Under the pieces are notes generated by a model that saw only the letters and a list, made by a program, of their open reading frames with translations, was not told the DNA's origin and searched no databases. Of a stretch of DNA of 64,000 nt, positions 1 through 10,118 are shown one piece after another. Each line of letters opens with the position of its first letter. Position 1 is the stretch's first letter. The stretch spans positions 310,001 through 374,000 of the forward strand of contig NZ_FNHV01000004.1 of assembly GCF_900103585.1 (NCBI RefSeq). Reading direction: 5' to 3'. The position numbers and the translations under genes were made by a program. The stretch comes from Streptomyces sp. cf386. GTDB lineage: Bacteria; Actinomycetota; Actinomycetes; Streptomycetales; Streptomycetaceae.

Positions 1-370
1 TGTACGGTTTCGCCAACCCCTCGCCGTACGACGGCGGGTTGGAGGAGATCCACGAGGACGCCCCGGACTCGCCGGACATGTCCACTCCGCCCACGCAGGG
101 CGTGGGGGTCTTTCCGGCGCCGTTGTCCACGCAGAAGGCGACGTAGATGCCCTTCTCGGTGTTGTAGCCGGAGCCGGTCACGGTCACCGTCTCGCCGCCC
201 GCGTCGAGTCCCGAGGACTTGGAGACGGTGAGTTTCTGCCCCTCGGGGCCCGTCGCCGAGCCGCCCGCCGCCGAGGCCGGTCCGACGGCCGAGAGCAGCA
301 GGACGGCTGCCCCCGTCAATCCGAGAGTCGGTCCAACTCCCTTACGGTGCAGGCCACTTGCCCACGCCAT
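1..370 (-). CDS. Secreted HtaA-type surface protein, N-terminal part (cut by window edge)
   Basis: Reading from the ATG at 370 on the minus strand gives a basic N-terminus, a hydrophobic stretch and an ASAAGG-type signal peptidase site near residue 35. An Ig-like segment of the neocarzinostatin type follows, containing VTVTGSGY and a cysteine pair (FCVDN, PCVGG). In Streptomyces this arrangement usually precedes HtaA haem-binding domains in wall-associated iron-acquisition proteins, but the HtaA domain itself would lie beyond base 1 and is not seen here. The gene diverges from a haem-binding lipoprotein gene, with an iron box between them, which supports iron-repressed haem acquisition at the cell surface. 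The fold and signal peptide are read from the sequence; the HtaA assignment is inferred from context. Confidence 0.6.
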   Translation of the reverse strand, partial: MAWASGLHRKGVGPTLGLTGAAVLLLSAVGPASAAGGSATGPEGQKLTVSKSSGLDAGGETVTVTGSGYNTEKGIYVAFCVDNGAGKTPTPCVGGVDMSGESGASSWISSNPPSYGEGLAKPY

Positions 371-393
371 GGAACACCCCCACCAAGAGTAAC

Positions 394-412
394 TAAGGGA
401 AGCCTAACCTAA
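394..412. promoter_or_regulatory. Iron box (DmdR1/IdeR-type operator) in divergent promoter
   Basis: On the minus strand the site reads TTAGGTTAGGCTTCCCTTA, which matches the actinobacterial iron box TTAGGTTAGGCTWACCTAA at 17 of 19 positions. It lies 23 bp from the minus-strand start at 370 and 42 bp from the plus-strand start at 455. One Fe(II)-loaded DmdR/IdeR dimer pair could therefore repress both genes. Confidence 0.8.
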
Positions 413-454
413 AGTATTGCCCAACTGAGTGCCAGAAGAGACGAAAGGAAACCC

Positions 455-1483
455 ATGCGCGCATCCCGGAGACGCCTCGCCGTCCTTGGTCTGACGCTCG
501 CGTTGCTCGCGGGCGCCTGTGGTGGGGGTGGGGGCGCGTCGGACGGTTCGGCCCCGGCCGCGAAGTCCGCGAGTGAACGCGCCGCCGCGGCCGAGAAGCA
601 GCTCGCGAAGAACACCCTCGTACCGCTCGAAGGCGGGCCGCCCACCCCGAAGTTGCCCGTCACCGTCGACTCCTCGGACGGGCGCGAGGTGACCGTCGAG
701 GACGCCTCGCGCATCCTGCCGCTCAACGGCGGTGTCGCGGAGATCGTGTTCACGCTGGGCCTCGGCGACCGGGTCGTCGGCCGGGACATCACCGCCACCT
801 TCGCCGAGGCGAAGAAGCTCCCGCAGGTCACCAAGGCGCATGACGTGAGCGCGGAGAGCGTGCTCTCGCTGCGCCCGACGGTCGTCCTGGCCGACACCGA
901 CACCGGCCCCCAGGAGGCCATCGACCAGATCCGCGACGCCGGCGTTCCCGTCGTCGTCCTCGATCCGGCCACCGAACTCGCCGACGTCACCACCCGCACC
1001 ACCCGCGTCGCCGAGGCGCTCGGCGTCCCCGCGGCGGGCAAGGCGCTCAACCGGCGCATGAACGATGAACTCGCCGCCGCTCGCGCCGCCGTGCCCAAGG
1101 GCAGCAAGCCCAAGGTCGCCTTCCTGTACATGCGCGGCAGTGCGGCCGTCTATCTGATCGGCGGCAAGGGCTCGGGCGCCGACTCGCTCGTCGAGGCCGC
1201 CGGGGCGGTGGACGCGGGCAAGGAGGCCGGGCTGGACAAGCCGTTCACGCCGATCACCAGTGAGGCGCTGGTGCGGGCGCAGCCGGACGTGATCCTGATG
1301 ATGACCAAGGGGCTGGAGTCGGTCGGCGGTGTCGACGGACTGGTCGACATCCCCGGGGTCGGTCAGACGCCGGCGGGGATGAACCGCCGGGTCGTCGACA
1401 TGGAGGACGGGGTGCTGCTCGGGTACGGGCCGCGCACGCCGTTGGTGATCGACATCCTGGTGGATCGCATCCACCAAACGTGA
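455..1483 (+). CDS. hmuT: Haem/hemin ABC transporter substrate-binding lipoprotein (HmuT-like)
   Basis: This is a 342-residue exported lipoprotein. Its signal peptide ends in the lipobox LLAGAC, so the mature protein starts at Cys22 and is anchored to the outer face of the membrane. The body is a periplasmic-binding protein of the TroA/FhuD/BtuF type: ILPLNGGVAEIVFTLGLGDRVVGRD begins the first lobe and a helical backbone joins the lobes. HmuT proteins hand haem to the HmuUV permease and ATPase. Here no hmuU or hmuV follows; the next gene is an FAD dehydrogenase. The protein must therefore work with a transporter encoded elsewhere, possibly on the far side of the truncated HtaA-like gene. Iron regulation is supported by the upstream iron box. 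Another iron chelate or corrin substrate is possible. Confidence 0.8.
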   Translation: MRASRRRLAVLGLTLALLAGACGGGGGASDGSAPAAKSASERAAAAEKQLAKNTLVPLEGGPPTPKLPVTVDSSDGREVTVEDASRILPLNGGVAEIVFTLGLGDRVVGRDITATFAEAKKLPQVTKAHDVSAESVLSLRPTVVLADTDTGPQEAIDQIRDAGVPVVVLDPATELADVTTRTTRVAEALGVPAAGKALNRRMNDELAAARAAVPKGSKPKVAFLYMRGSAAVYLIGGKGSGADSLVEAAGAVDAGKEAGLDKPFTPITSEALVRAQPDVILMMTKGLESVGGVDGLVDIPGVGQTPAGMNRRVVDMEDGVLLGYGPRTPLVIDILVDRIHQT

Positions 1484-1609
1484 GAAAAGTTCACGGTTGC
1501 AGCATCTGGCGACCCTGACACCCCCTGGGCTACCGTCGGTAACACCCGCTCTCGCAGCGGAAACTCGTGCGTCTCCCGCCCCTTGCGCACCTCCGACGGA
1601 AGGCAGCCC

Positions 1610-3403
1610 ATGGAGAACTCGTCAGCCCCTGCCGCGATCACCCGCCGCCGTGCCCTGACCGTCGCCGGCGGTGCGCTCGCCGGTGCCGCGCTCGCACAGG
1701 CGACGTTCCCGGCCTTCGCGGCCTCGGCCGGCTCGTCGGACGCGGACGCCATCGTCGTCGGACACGGCCTCGCCGGGCTGGTCGCCACGGCCGAACTGGC
1801 GGCGGCGGGACGCAAGGTGCTGCTGCTGGACCAGGAGCCGGAGGCCAGTCTCGGCGGGCAGGCGTTCTGGTCCTTCGGCGGCCTGTTCTTCGTCAACTCC
1901 GACGAACAGCGGCTGATGGGGGTCAAGGACACCCACGACCTGGCCTGGCAGGACTGGTTGGGCACGGCGGGCTTCGACCGCGGGATCTCCGACCCGTCCG
2001 GCCAGGACTACTGGGCCTACAAGTGGGCCCAGGCGTACGTCGACTTCGCCGCCGAGGAGAAGCGGGCCTGGCTGGCCGGGCTCGGGATGCAGTGGTTCCC
2101 GATCGTCGGCTGGGCCGAGCGCGGTGGCGGGCTCGCGGACGGGCACGGCAACTCGGTGCCGCGCTTCCACGTCACCTGGGGCACCGGACCGGCCGTGGTC
2201 GAGCCGTTCGAGAAGAAGGTGCGGGCGGGCGTGGAGGACGGGCTCGTGACCTTCAAGTTCCGGCACAGAGTGGACGAGTTGATCGTCACGAACGGCGCCG
2301 TCACCGGCGTGCGCGGCGCCGTCCTGGAGCCCAGCAGCGCGGCACGGGGCAAGCCCAGCTCCCGCAAGGTGGTCGGCGAGTTCGAACTCAGCGCCCCCGT
2401 GGTGGTCGTCACCTCGGGCGGCATCGGCGCCAACCACGACCTCGTACGCGCCAACTGGCCCGCCCGGCTGGGCACCCCGCCCAAGTCCATGATCACCGGC
2501 GTGCCCGCGCACGTGGACGGCCGCATGCTGGCCATCACCGAGAAGGCGGGCGGTCGTATCGTCAATCCCGACCGCATGTGGCACTACACCGAGGGCCTGA
2601 AGAACTACGACCCGATCTGGCCCGGCCACGGCATCCGCATCCTGCCCGGCCCGTCCTCCATGTGGTTCGACGCCACCGGCAAGCGCTTCTCCAGCCCCGA
2701 CATCCCGGGCTACGACACCCTGCACACCCTCAAGTCGATCAGCGACACCGGCTACGACTACTCCTGGTTCGTCACCACCCAGAAGATCATCGCGAAGGAG
2801 TTCGCGCTCTCCGGCTCCGAGCAGAACCCGGACCTCACCGAGAAGAACATCTGGATGCTGCTGTCCCGCATCTGGCAGACCCCGGAGCCGATCGAGCGGT
2901 TCAAGGAGAAGGGCGAGGACTTCGTCGTCGCCAAGACCCTGCCCGAACTCGTCACCGGCATGAACAAGCTGACCGGCGACAACCTGATCGAACTCGCCGC
3001 ACTCCAGCGGCAGATCGAGGCCCGCGACCGCGAGATCGACAACCCCTACACCAAGGACGCCCAGGTCATGGGCATCCGCAACGCGCTCGCGTACCCCGGC
3101 GACACGCTCAGCCGGACCGCCGCCATCCACAAGATCCTGGACACGAGCGCCGGCCCCCTGATCGCCGTCCGCCTCAACATCCTCACCCGCAAGACCCTCG
3201 GCGGCCTCCAGACCGACCTCTCCGGCCGCGTCCTGAACGCCTCCGGCACCCCGATCCCCGGACTGTACGCGGCAGGCGAGGTCGCCGGCTTCGGAGGCGG
3301 CGGCGTCCACGGCTACCGATCCCTGGAGGGCACCTTCCTCGGCGGCTGCCTCTTCTCCGGCCGTACGGCGGGGAAGGCGGCGGCAGCGGCGACGGCGACC
3401 TGA
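1610..3403 (+). CDS. Tat-exported FAD-binding dehydrogenase (fumarate reductase/KSTD flavoprotein family)
   Basis: The start is the ATG at 1610, preceded by GGAAGG at a good distance; an upstream in-frame TTG at 1583 has no such site. The N-terminus carries a twin-arginine signal (ITRRRALTVAGG, then a hydrophobic stretch ending AFAAS). A Rossmann dinucleotide fold follows (IVVGHGLAGL, then LLLDQE). The C-terminus has the typical flavoprotein closing block (GLYAAGEVAGFGGGGVHGYRSLEGTFLGGCLFSGRTAG). The length, 597 residues, is normal for FAD-binding dehydrogenases related to fumarate reductase flavoprotein subunits and ketosteroid dehydrogenases. The substrate is unknown. It follows the haem-binding lipoprotein by 126 bp in the same direction and could be co-transcribed, but a role in haem handling is only a guess. 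Confidence 0.8.
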   Translation: MENSSAPAAITRRRALTVAGGALAGAALAQATFPAFAASAGSSDADAIVVGHGLAGLVATAELAAAGRKVLLLDQEPEASLGGQAFWSFGGLFFVNSDEQRLMGVKDTHDLAWQDWLGTAGFDRGISDPSGQDYWAYKWAQAYVDFAAEEKRAWLAGLGMQWFPIVGWAERGGGLADGHGNSVPRFHVTWGTGPAVVEPFEKKVRAGVEDGLVTFKFRHRVDELIVTNGAVTGVRGAVLEPSSAARGKPSSRKVVGEFELSAPVVVVTSGGIGANHDLVRANWPARLGTPPKSMITGVPAHVDGRMLAITEKAGGRIVNPDRMWHYTEGLKNYDPIWPGHGIRILPGPSSMWFDATGKRFSSPDIPGYDTLHTLKSISDTGYDYSWFVTTQKIIAKEFALSGSEQNPDLTEKNIWMLLSRIWQTPEPIERFKEKGEDFVVAKTLPELVTGMNKLTGDNLIELAALQRQIEARDREIDNPYTKDAQVMGIRNALAYPGDTLSRTAAIHKILDTSAGPLIAVRLNILTRKTLGGLQTDLSGRVLNASGTPIPGLYAAGEVAGFGGGGVHGYRSLEGTFLGGCLFSGRTAGKAAAAATAT

Positions 3404-3448
3404 GCGGGCCGGGCCGGCTCATGCCTCCCCGGGTGATCGGACGCGGGC

Positions 3449-3865
3449 TCACGGTTCCGTGGGCACGCACAGCACCGGGGTGCGCGACAGGTGCAGCAGT
3501 TTGTGGGGTGTGGAGCCCAACAGGGCCCCGCGCAGCGGGCTCTCACCCCAGCTGCCCACCACGATGACCCTCGCCGCATGGCGCGTCGCGGCCTCGACCA
3601 GCGCCTCAGCCGGCTTCTGGTCGATGACCTCGACGGTGGTCCGCACACCGGCCTCGTCGGCCACCGCGACGGCGTGCCCGAGCGCGGTGCGTCCGGCCTC
3701 CTGGACGGCATCGCGGTGCGCGGCGTACTCCTCACCGAGGGCGCCGGGCGCCGCCGCGCCGTAGACCAGCACAAGCTGCTCGCCGAACGCGGCCGACACC
3801 TCGATGGCGACGTGCAGTGCGCGGACCGCGCCCGGGGACTCGTCGTATCCGAGAACGACCGACAT
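3449..3865 (-). CDS. Universal stress protein, single UspA domain
   Basis: A 138-residue single UspA-fold protein. It starts VVLGYDESPGAVRAL (first strand and nucleotide loop) and ends with a nucleotide-binding block like G-x2-G-x9-G-S: VVGSWGESPLRGALLGSTPHKLLHLSRTPVLCVP. These residues predict ATP binding. The ATG at 3865 lies two bases after the stop of the upstream permease gene, so the two are translationally close and form an operon. Usp proteins are often paired with transporters and are thought to modulate them in response to energy state. The partner here would be the amino-acid permease. Confidence 0.88.
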   Translation of the reverse strand: MSVVLGYDESPGAVRALHVAIEVSAAFGEQLVLVYGAAAPGALGEEYAAHRDAVQEAGRTALGHAVAVADEAGVRTTVEVIDQKPAEALVEAATRHAARVIVVGSWGESPLRGALLGSTPHKLLHLSRTPVLCVPTEP

Positions 3866-3867
3866 CT

Positions 3868-5364
3868 TCAGTGCTCCTTGTCGCCGTGCACGAGATCGGG
3901 GTCGGCGACCTCCGGGCGCTCCGCCCAGAAGACGGGTGCCATCAGGCGCCACACGACCATGAGGACCACCCCGGTGAGGGTGATGCCGATGCCGATGACC
4001 AGCGGGGGGCCGAGCCCGAACCACGAGACGTCGCTGTAGGAGTTGGCGGGGTCGGACATGTCGCCGATCGACTCGACCAGCAGCCAGACCAGCAGGCCGG
4101 CGCCGACCAGCGGGCCGAGGCCGATGAAGACGAAGTGGTGCAGGCTCTCGGTGAGATGGCGGCGGTAGTAGATCGCACAGGCGATGCCCGTGAGGGCGTA
4201 GTAGAACGCGATCAGCAGGGACAGCGCGGTCAGCGAGTCGAAAAGGGCGTTCTCGCTGATCTGACGGACGACCAGGTACCAGGCGATGGCGATGCCGGCG
4301 ACCCACCACGTACTCACGTCGGGCGTGCGGAACCGGGGGTGGATATGGGCGAAGTGCGTCGGCAGTGCCTGTCGGCGTGCCATGGACAGGGCCGTGCGGG
4401 AGGCGGGGATGATCGTCGTCTGCGTCGAGGCCACGCCGGAGGTCGAGACCGCCAGCAGGACGACCCAGTCCCAGCTGCCCATCGCCTCCTCGGCGAGCAG
4501 GGCGAAGATGAACTCCTCCTCCTCGGCGTTCTCGGCCAGGAACGCCGGTCCGGCGTAGGCCACCACCGCGTAGGCGACCGCGACATAGGTGACCAGCAGG
4601 ATGACCGTCGACCATACGGCCGCCTTGCCGGGGGCGGTGGCGGAGTCCTCGACCTCCTCCGTGAGGTTCACCGCCGACTCCCAGCCCCAGTAGATGAACA
4701 CGCCCAGCAGCAGGCCCGCGGTCAGCCCGGCGCCGCCGGCCCCGAAGGGGTCCAGCCAGCTGAGCGACGGGTCGACCGAGTCGAGCGTGCCGGTGTCGGC
4801 GTACACCCGGTAGAGCGCCACCACGGCGAAGGCGAGCAGACACGCCACCTGCGCCAGGATGAGGACGTTCTGCACCCTGGCCGACACCTCCGTGCCGATG
4901 ACGCACACGGCCGTCATCACCAGGATGAGCAGCACCGTGAGCAGTTGGCGCACGAACTCGTTCGCGGCCCAGCTGTCGAGACCGAAGGCCAGCAGGGCGA
5001 ACGTCACGGCGACGTCCGCCAGCGAGCCGATCACCAGGACGCCGGTCATCGTGATGGCCCAGCCGCCGAGCCATCCGAACCAGGGGCCCATCGCCCGGGT
5101 GACCCACGAGAAGGTCGTCCCGCAGTCCTGGTCGACCTTGTTGAGGTAGTAGAACGCCGACGCGATCAGCAGCATCGGCACGAACGACGCGACCATGACG
5201 CCGGGGGCGTAGACACCCACGAGCGCCACGACCGGGCCGATCGCCGCGGCCAGCGAGTACGCGGGGGAGGTGGCGTTCAGCCCGATGACGAGCGCGTCGA
5301 CGAACCCGATCGCATTGGCCTTCAGCCCTTCGGGCGGCTGCGTGTCCGTGGTGCGGTCGGCCAT
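3868..5364 (-). CDS. APC-family amino acid/polyamine permease
   Basis: A 498-residue integral membrane protein with about 12 hydrophobic helices. The APC superfamily signature lies near the N-terminus (GLNATSPAYSLAAAIGPVVALVG, then FYYLNKVDQDCGTTFSWVTRAMGPWFGWLGGW), and a long soluble C-terminal tail ends DPDLVHGDKEH. It most resembles the GABA/polyamine-type proton-coupled permeases of actinobacteria, but the exact substrate cannot be read from the sequence. The start is the ATG at 5364 after GGAGGG-like bases. The downstream neighbour, two bases away, is a universal stress protein. A 13-bp direct repeat lies in its upstream region. Confidence 0.85.
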   Translation of the reverse strand: MADRTTDTQPPEGLKANAIGFVDALVIGLNATSPAYSLAAAIGPVVALVGVYAPGVMVASFVPMLLIASAFYYLNKVDQDCGTTFSWVTRAMGPWFGWLGGWAITMTGVLVIGSLADVAVTFALLAFGLDSWAANEFVRQLLTVLLILVMTAVCVIGTEVSARVQNVLILAQVACLLAFAVVALYRVYADTGTLDSVDPSLSWLDPFGAGGAGLTAGLLLGVFIYWGWESAVNLTEEVEDSATAPGKAAVWSTVILLVTYVAVAYAVVAYAGPAFLAENAEEEEFIFALLAEEAMGSWDWVVLLAVSTSGVASTQTTIIPASRTALSMARRQALPTHFAHIHPRFRTPDVSTWWVAGIAIAWYLVVRQISENALFDSLTALSLLIAFYYALTGIACAIYYRRHLTESLHHFVFIGLGPLVGAGLLVWLLVESIGDMSDPANSYSDVSWFGLGPPLVIGIGITLTGVVLMVVWRLMAPVFWAERPEVADPDLVHGDKEH

Positions 5365-5450
5365 ACTCCCTCGATTCGGTCGTGGGTGACCTCATCAAAC
5401 AGGGAGCAGTGGGTGCCGCCGGGGCATTGGCGGCCGGCCGCGGGATGTAT

Positions 5451-5489
5451 CACCCATGTGCCCAGCGGGACGCGTCCACCCATGTGCCC
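5451..5489. repeat. 13-bp direct repeat upstream of permease gene
   Basis: CACCCATGTGCCC occurs at 5451-5463 and again at 5477-5489, 26 bp apart start to start. It lies in the 154-bp gap between the end of rox and the start of the permease gene, about 90-125 bp upstream of the permease start. It may be a regulator binding site; no known consensus is recognised. Confidence 0.5.
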
Positions 5490-5518
5490 GCCACCGCGGC
5501 CGTGCCACCACCGCGCGC

Positions 5519-7015
<1,497 letters not shown>

Positions 7016-7030
7016 CTATACGTTGAGAGT

Positions 7031-7053
7031 GGCGAGGAGTTGACCTCCTCGCC
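7031..7053 (-). terminator. Stem-loop at the end of the cbi operon
   Basis: GGCGAGGAG and CTCCTCGCC form a perfect 9-bp stem around a TTGAC loop. It begins immediately after the cbiO stop codon at 7054 on the minus strand and lies upstream of the rox element. No U-tract follows in the minus direction, as is common in Streptomyces. It probably separates cbiMNQO transcription from rox. Confidence 0.65.
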
Positions 7054-7889
<836 letters not shown>

Positions 7890-7893
<4 letters not shown>

Positions 7894-8639
7894 GGCAGGG
7901 CCCTTTCCAGTACGAGGGTGAGTGCGGCCAGCGTCGCGAGGAGGGCGCAGCTCGCGGCCGTGAAGCGGACGGAGACACGGGCCTCGGGCACCAGGACACG
8001 CAGGGTGCCGTCGTAGCCGCGCCCGGCGAGCCCGGCCTGCAGCCGGGTGGCCCGGTCGAAGGCCCGCACGAAGGCGGTGGCGCCGAGCCCGGACAGCGAA
8101 CGCCACTCCGCGGCCCGGTTGGTGTGCCCGAGCCGGGCGGCCTGGGCCTCCCGGATGCGGCGCACGGAGTCCAGCAGCAGAAAGCTCATGCGGTACGTCA
8201 CCAGGGCGACGTCCACGACGGGCGCCGGCACCCCGGCCTTCACCAGGCGGGGCAGCAGGTCGGACATCGGGGTGGTGAAGGCGAACAGCAGCACCCCGAG
8301 AGACGCGGCCGAGGTGCGCAGCAGCAGCTCCCCGGCGCGCAGCCCACCGTCGTCGGCGAGGGACACGAAGCCCTCGGGCCCGCCGACCTGGACGACCAGC
8401 GTGAGCGCGCCGGTCACACAGAAGCCCAACGGCACGCGGTACGCACGCCACAGCCGCCGCGCGGGCACGCCCGCCGGTCCCAGCAGGACCGCGAGGGCGG
8501 TGACCAGGACCAGGGCGGCCCCCGGCCACGGCGGCAGCGAGATGGCGAGCACGGTCAGGCCGAGCCCGAGCACGGCCTTGTCCACGGGGTGTCGGCGGCG
8601 CCAGCGACTGCTGTGCGCCGCCGCGTCGATCGGCAGCAC
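7890..8639 (-). CDS. cbiQ: Cobalt ECF transporter transmembrane coupling protein CbiQ
   Basis: A 249-residue membrane protein with four to six hydrophobic segments. It has the cytoplasmic coupling helices of the EcfT/CbiQ family: RRIREAQAARLG and RATRLQAGLAGRGYDG fit the two Ala-Arg-Gly-type motifs that dock on the ATPases. It begins MLPIDAAAHSSRWRRRHPVDKAVLGLG. It transmits ATP hydrolysis by CbiO to the CbiM substrate-binding unit. Six bases separate it from the cbiN stop, and its own stop overlaps the cbiO start. Confidence 0.92.
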
Positions 8640-8645
8640 GAAAGA

Positions 8646-9017
8646 TCAGGCCCTTTCGGCCGTGGACTCCTCGGCAGTGCTACCTGCCGTGCCGTCGGTG
8701 TGCTGCTGGGCCAGTGCCCGCTGCTCGCCCTGCCGCCGTCCCCGGTGCAGGCCGAAGTAGTAGGCGAGGACACCGGCTCCGAGCGCCGCCTGGAGGGAGA
8801 ACAGGGCCGACTCGATCTCACCGGACGGCGGCTCGTACAGCGGCGAGAACCAGGGCTCGTAGTCCGGCTTGATCTCGGTGATGGCCGTCTCCGCCTCACC
8901 GTCGGAGCCGGTGAACGGCTCCTCCTTGTGGTCGCCGAGGCCGAGCGCCAGCGGCAGCACGGCGAGCGCGGCCACGACGAGCAGCAGCAGGACGTTGATC
9001 TTCGTGTTCTTGCTCAT
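8646..9017 (-). CDS. cbiN: Cobalt transport protein CbiN
   Basis: A 123-residue protein with two transmembrane helices (residues about 8-28 and 74-92). They flank an extracytoplasmic loop with the CbiN signature [46 protein letters not shown]. CbiN assembles with CbiM and is needed to load cobalt into the transporter. The start ATG overlaps the cbiM stop by four bases. The C-terminal tail is short, hydrophilic and rich in Glu, Ala and Gln. Confidence 0.92.
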   Translation of the reverse strand: MSKNTKINVLLLLVVAALAVLPLALGLGDHKEEPFTGSDGEAETAITEIKPDYEPWFSPLYEPPSGEIESALFSLQAALGAGVLAYYFGLHRGRRQGEQRALAQQHTDGTAGSTAEESTAERA

Positions 9018-9715
9018 CGGGCCACCGCCTCCGTCTCGGTCTGCGACTGCTTCTTGGCGAGGAGCACGCCCAGCCGGGTCAGTTCGCCCTTGCTGGACTG
9101 CACCAGCAGTCGCATCACGAGCACGGTGAGCAGGCCTTCGCTGACCGCGAGCGGGATCTGGGTGACGGCGAAGATGGAGCCGAACTTGCCGAGCGCGCCC
9201 AGGAATCCGCTGCTCGGGTCGGGGAACGCGAGGGCCAGCTGGACGCTGGTGACGCAGTAGGTGGACAGGTCGGCGACGAACGCGCCGAAGAAGACGGCGA
9301 CCATCAGCGGCACGTCGTAGCGCCGTAGCAGTTTGTAGATCGCGTATCCGGCCCAGGGGCCCACGATCGCCATGGAGAAGACGTTGGCGCCGAGTGTGGT
9401 CAGGCCGCCATGGGCGAGCAGTAGTGCCTGGAAGAGCAGGGTGATGGTGCCCAGGACCGCCATGATCGGTGGCCGGAACAGGATGGCGCCCAGGCCGGTG
9501 CCGGTGGGGTGCGAGCAGCTGCCGGTCACGGAGGGCAGCTTCAGCGCGGACAGGACGAACGTGAAGGCCCCGGAGGCGCCGAGGAGCAGGGTGCTCTCGG
9601 GGTGCTCCCTGACCTCACGGGTGAGTGACCGAACTCCGTGGACTACGAACGGAGCGGACGCGACGCCCCAGGCGACCGCGTGCGCCGGTGGGAGGAAACC
9701 CTCGGCTATGTGCAT
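9014..9715 (-). CDS. cbiM: Cobalt ECF transporter substrate-specific component CbiM
   Basis: A 233-residue polytopic membrane protein, first gene of cbiMNQO. The N-terminus [17 protein letters not shown] contains the Met1-His2 metal site that must be exposed for Co(II) binding in this family. A second ligand His lies in [16 protein letters not shown]. About seven helices follow. Nickel transport by the related NikM is an alternative, but the cobalamin riboswitch upstream points to cobalt for vitamin B12 synthesis. Confidence 0.93.
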   Translation of the reverse strand: MHIAEGFLPPAHAVAWGVASAPFVVHGVRSLTREVREHPESTLLLGASGAFTFVLSALKLPSVTGSCSHPTGTGLGAILFRPPIMAVLGTITLLFQALLLAHGGLTTLGANVFSMAIVGPWAGYAIYKLLRRYDVPLMVAVFFGAFVADLSTYCVTSVQLALAFPDPSSGFLGALGKFGSIFAVTQIPLAVSEGLLTVLVMRLLVQSSKGELTRLGVLLAKKQSQTETEAVAR

Positions 9716-9754
9716 GGCTCAGCAGACCCTCTCCAGCACCTCGTGGATGGTTGA

Positions 9755-9925
9755 CGTGCCTTGGCCGGTCTCCTGGCTTACGGGTGACACCGCCCGTGCT
9801 CCGCCTTCCCGGGTCCCGAAGGACCCAGTGGCTGCCCGTGAGGGCCGGAGCCGGACTTCCCGATTCACAGTGGCGAGGGCCGCACCGGCATCACACCGGA
9901 TTTCCCGTTCACCAAGGCGTGGTGA
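9755..9925 (-). ncRNA. Cobalamin (AdoCbl) riboswitch upstream of cbiM
   Basis: The minus strand carries a B12 box, AGCCAGGAGACCGGCC, at about 9763-9778. Upstream of it in the transcript are the conserved core elements: GGTGTGATGCCGGTGCGG, then CCCTCGCCACTGTGAATCGG. The ends given are approximate. Its position 40 bases before cbiM implies repression of cobalt import when adenosylcobalamin is abundant. The remaining bases up to 10118 form the divergent promoter region for the peptide synthetase locus; apart from the riboswitch I see no clear motif there. Confidence 0.9.
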
Positions 9926-10118
9926 CAGTAGTGCCCGCACAGGGTGGCTGACAAGCGCGCCTCGGGGGCGTGAAAGTGGCGTTCGCGCGCCCCACGGCCG
10001 CTCAGGCCAAGCCCCCCGGGCCGCAACTGTATGTACGCACCGGGTCACCGAGCGCGGAAGGCGTGCAAGAAGTTCCGAATATGGAGATCTGTCCGCCTCT
10101 CGGTGCCGAATCAAGAGC

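Noticed and set aside
9372..10118. In-frame upstream extension of the carrier/membrane protein gene (249 more codons)
   Set aside because: It runs antisense through cbiM and the riboswitch, and its translation has no protein character before the ATG at 10119.
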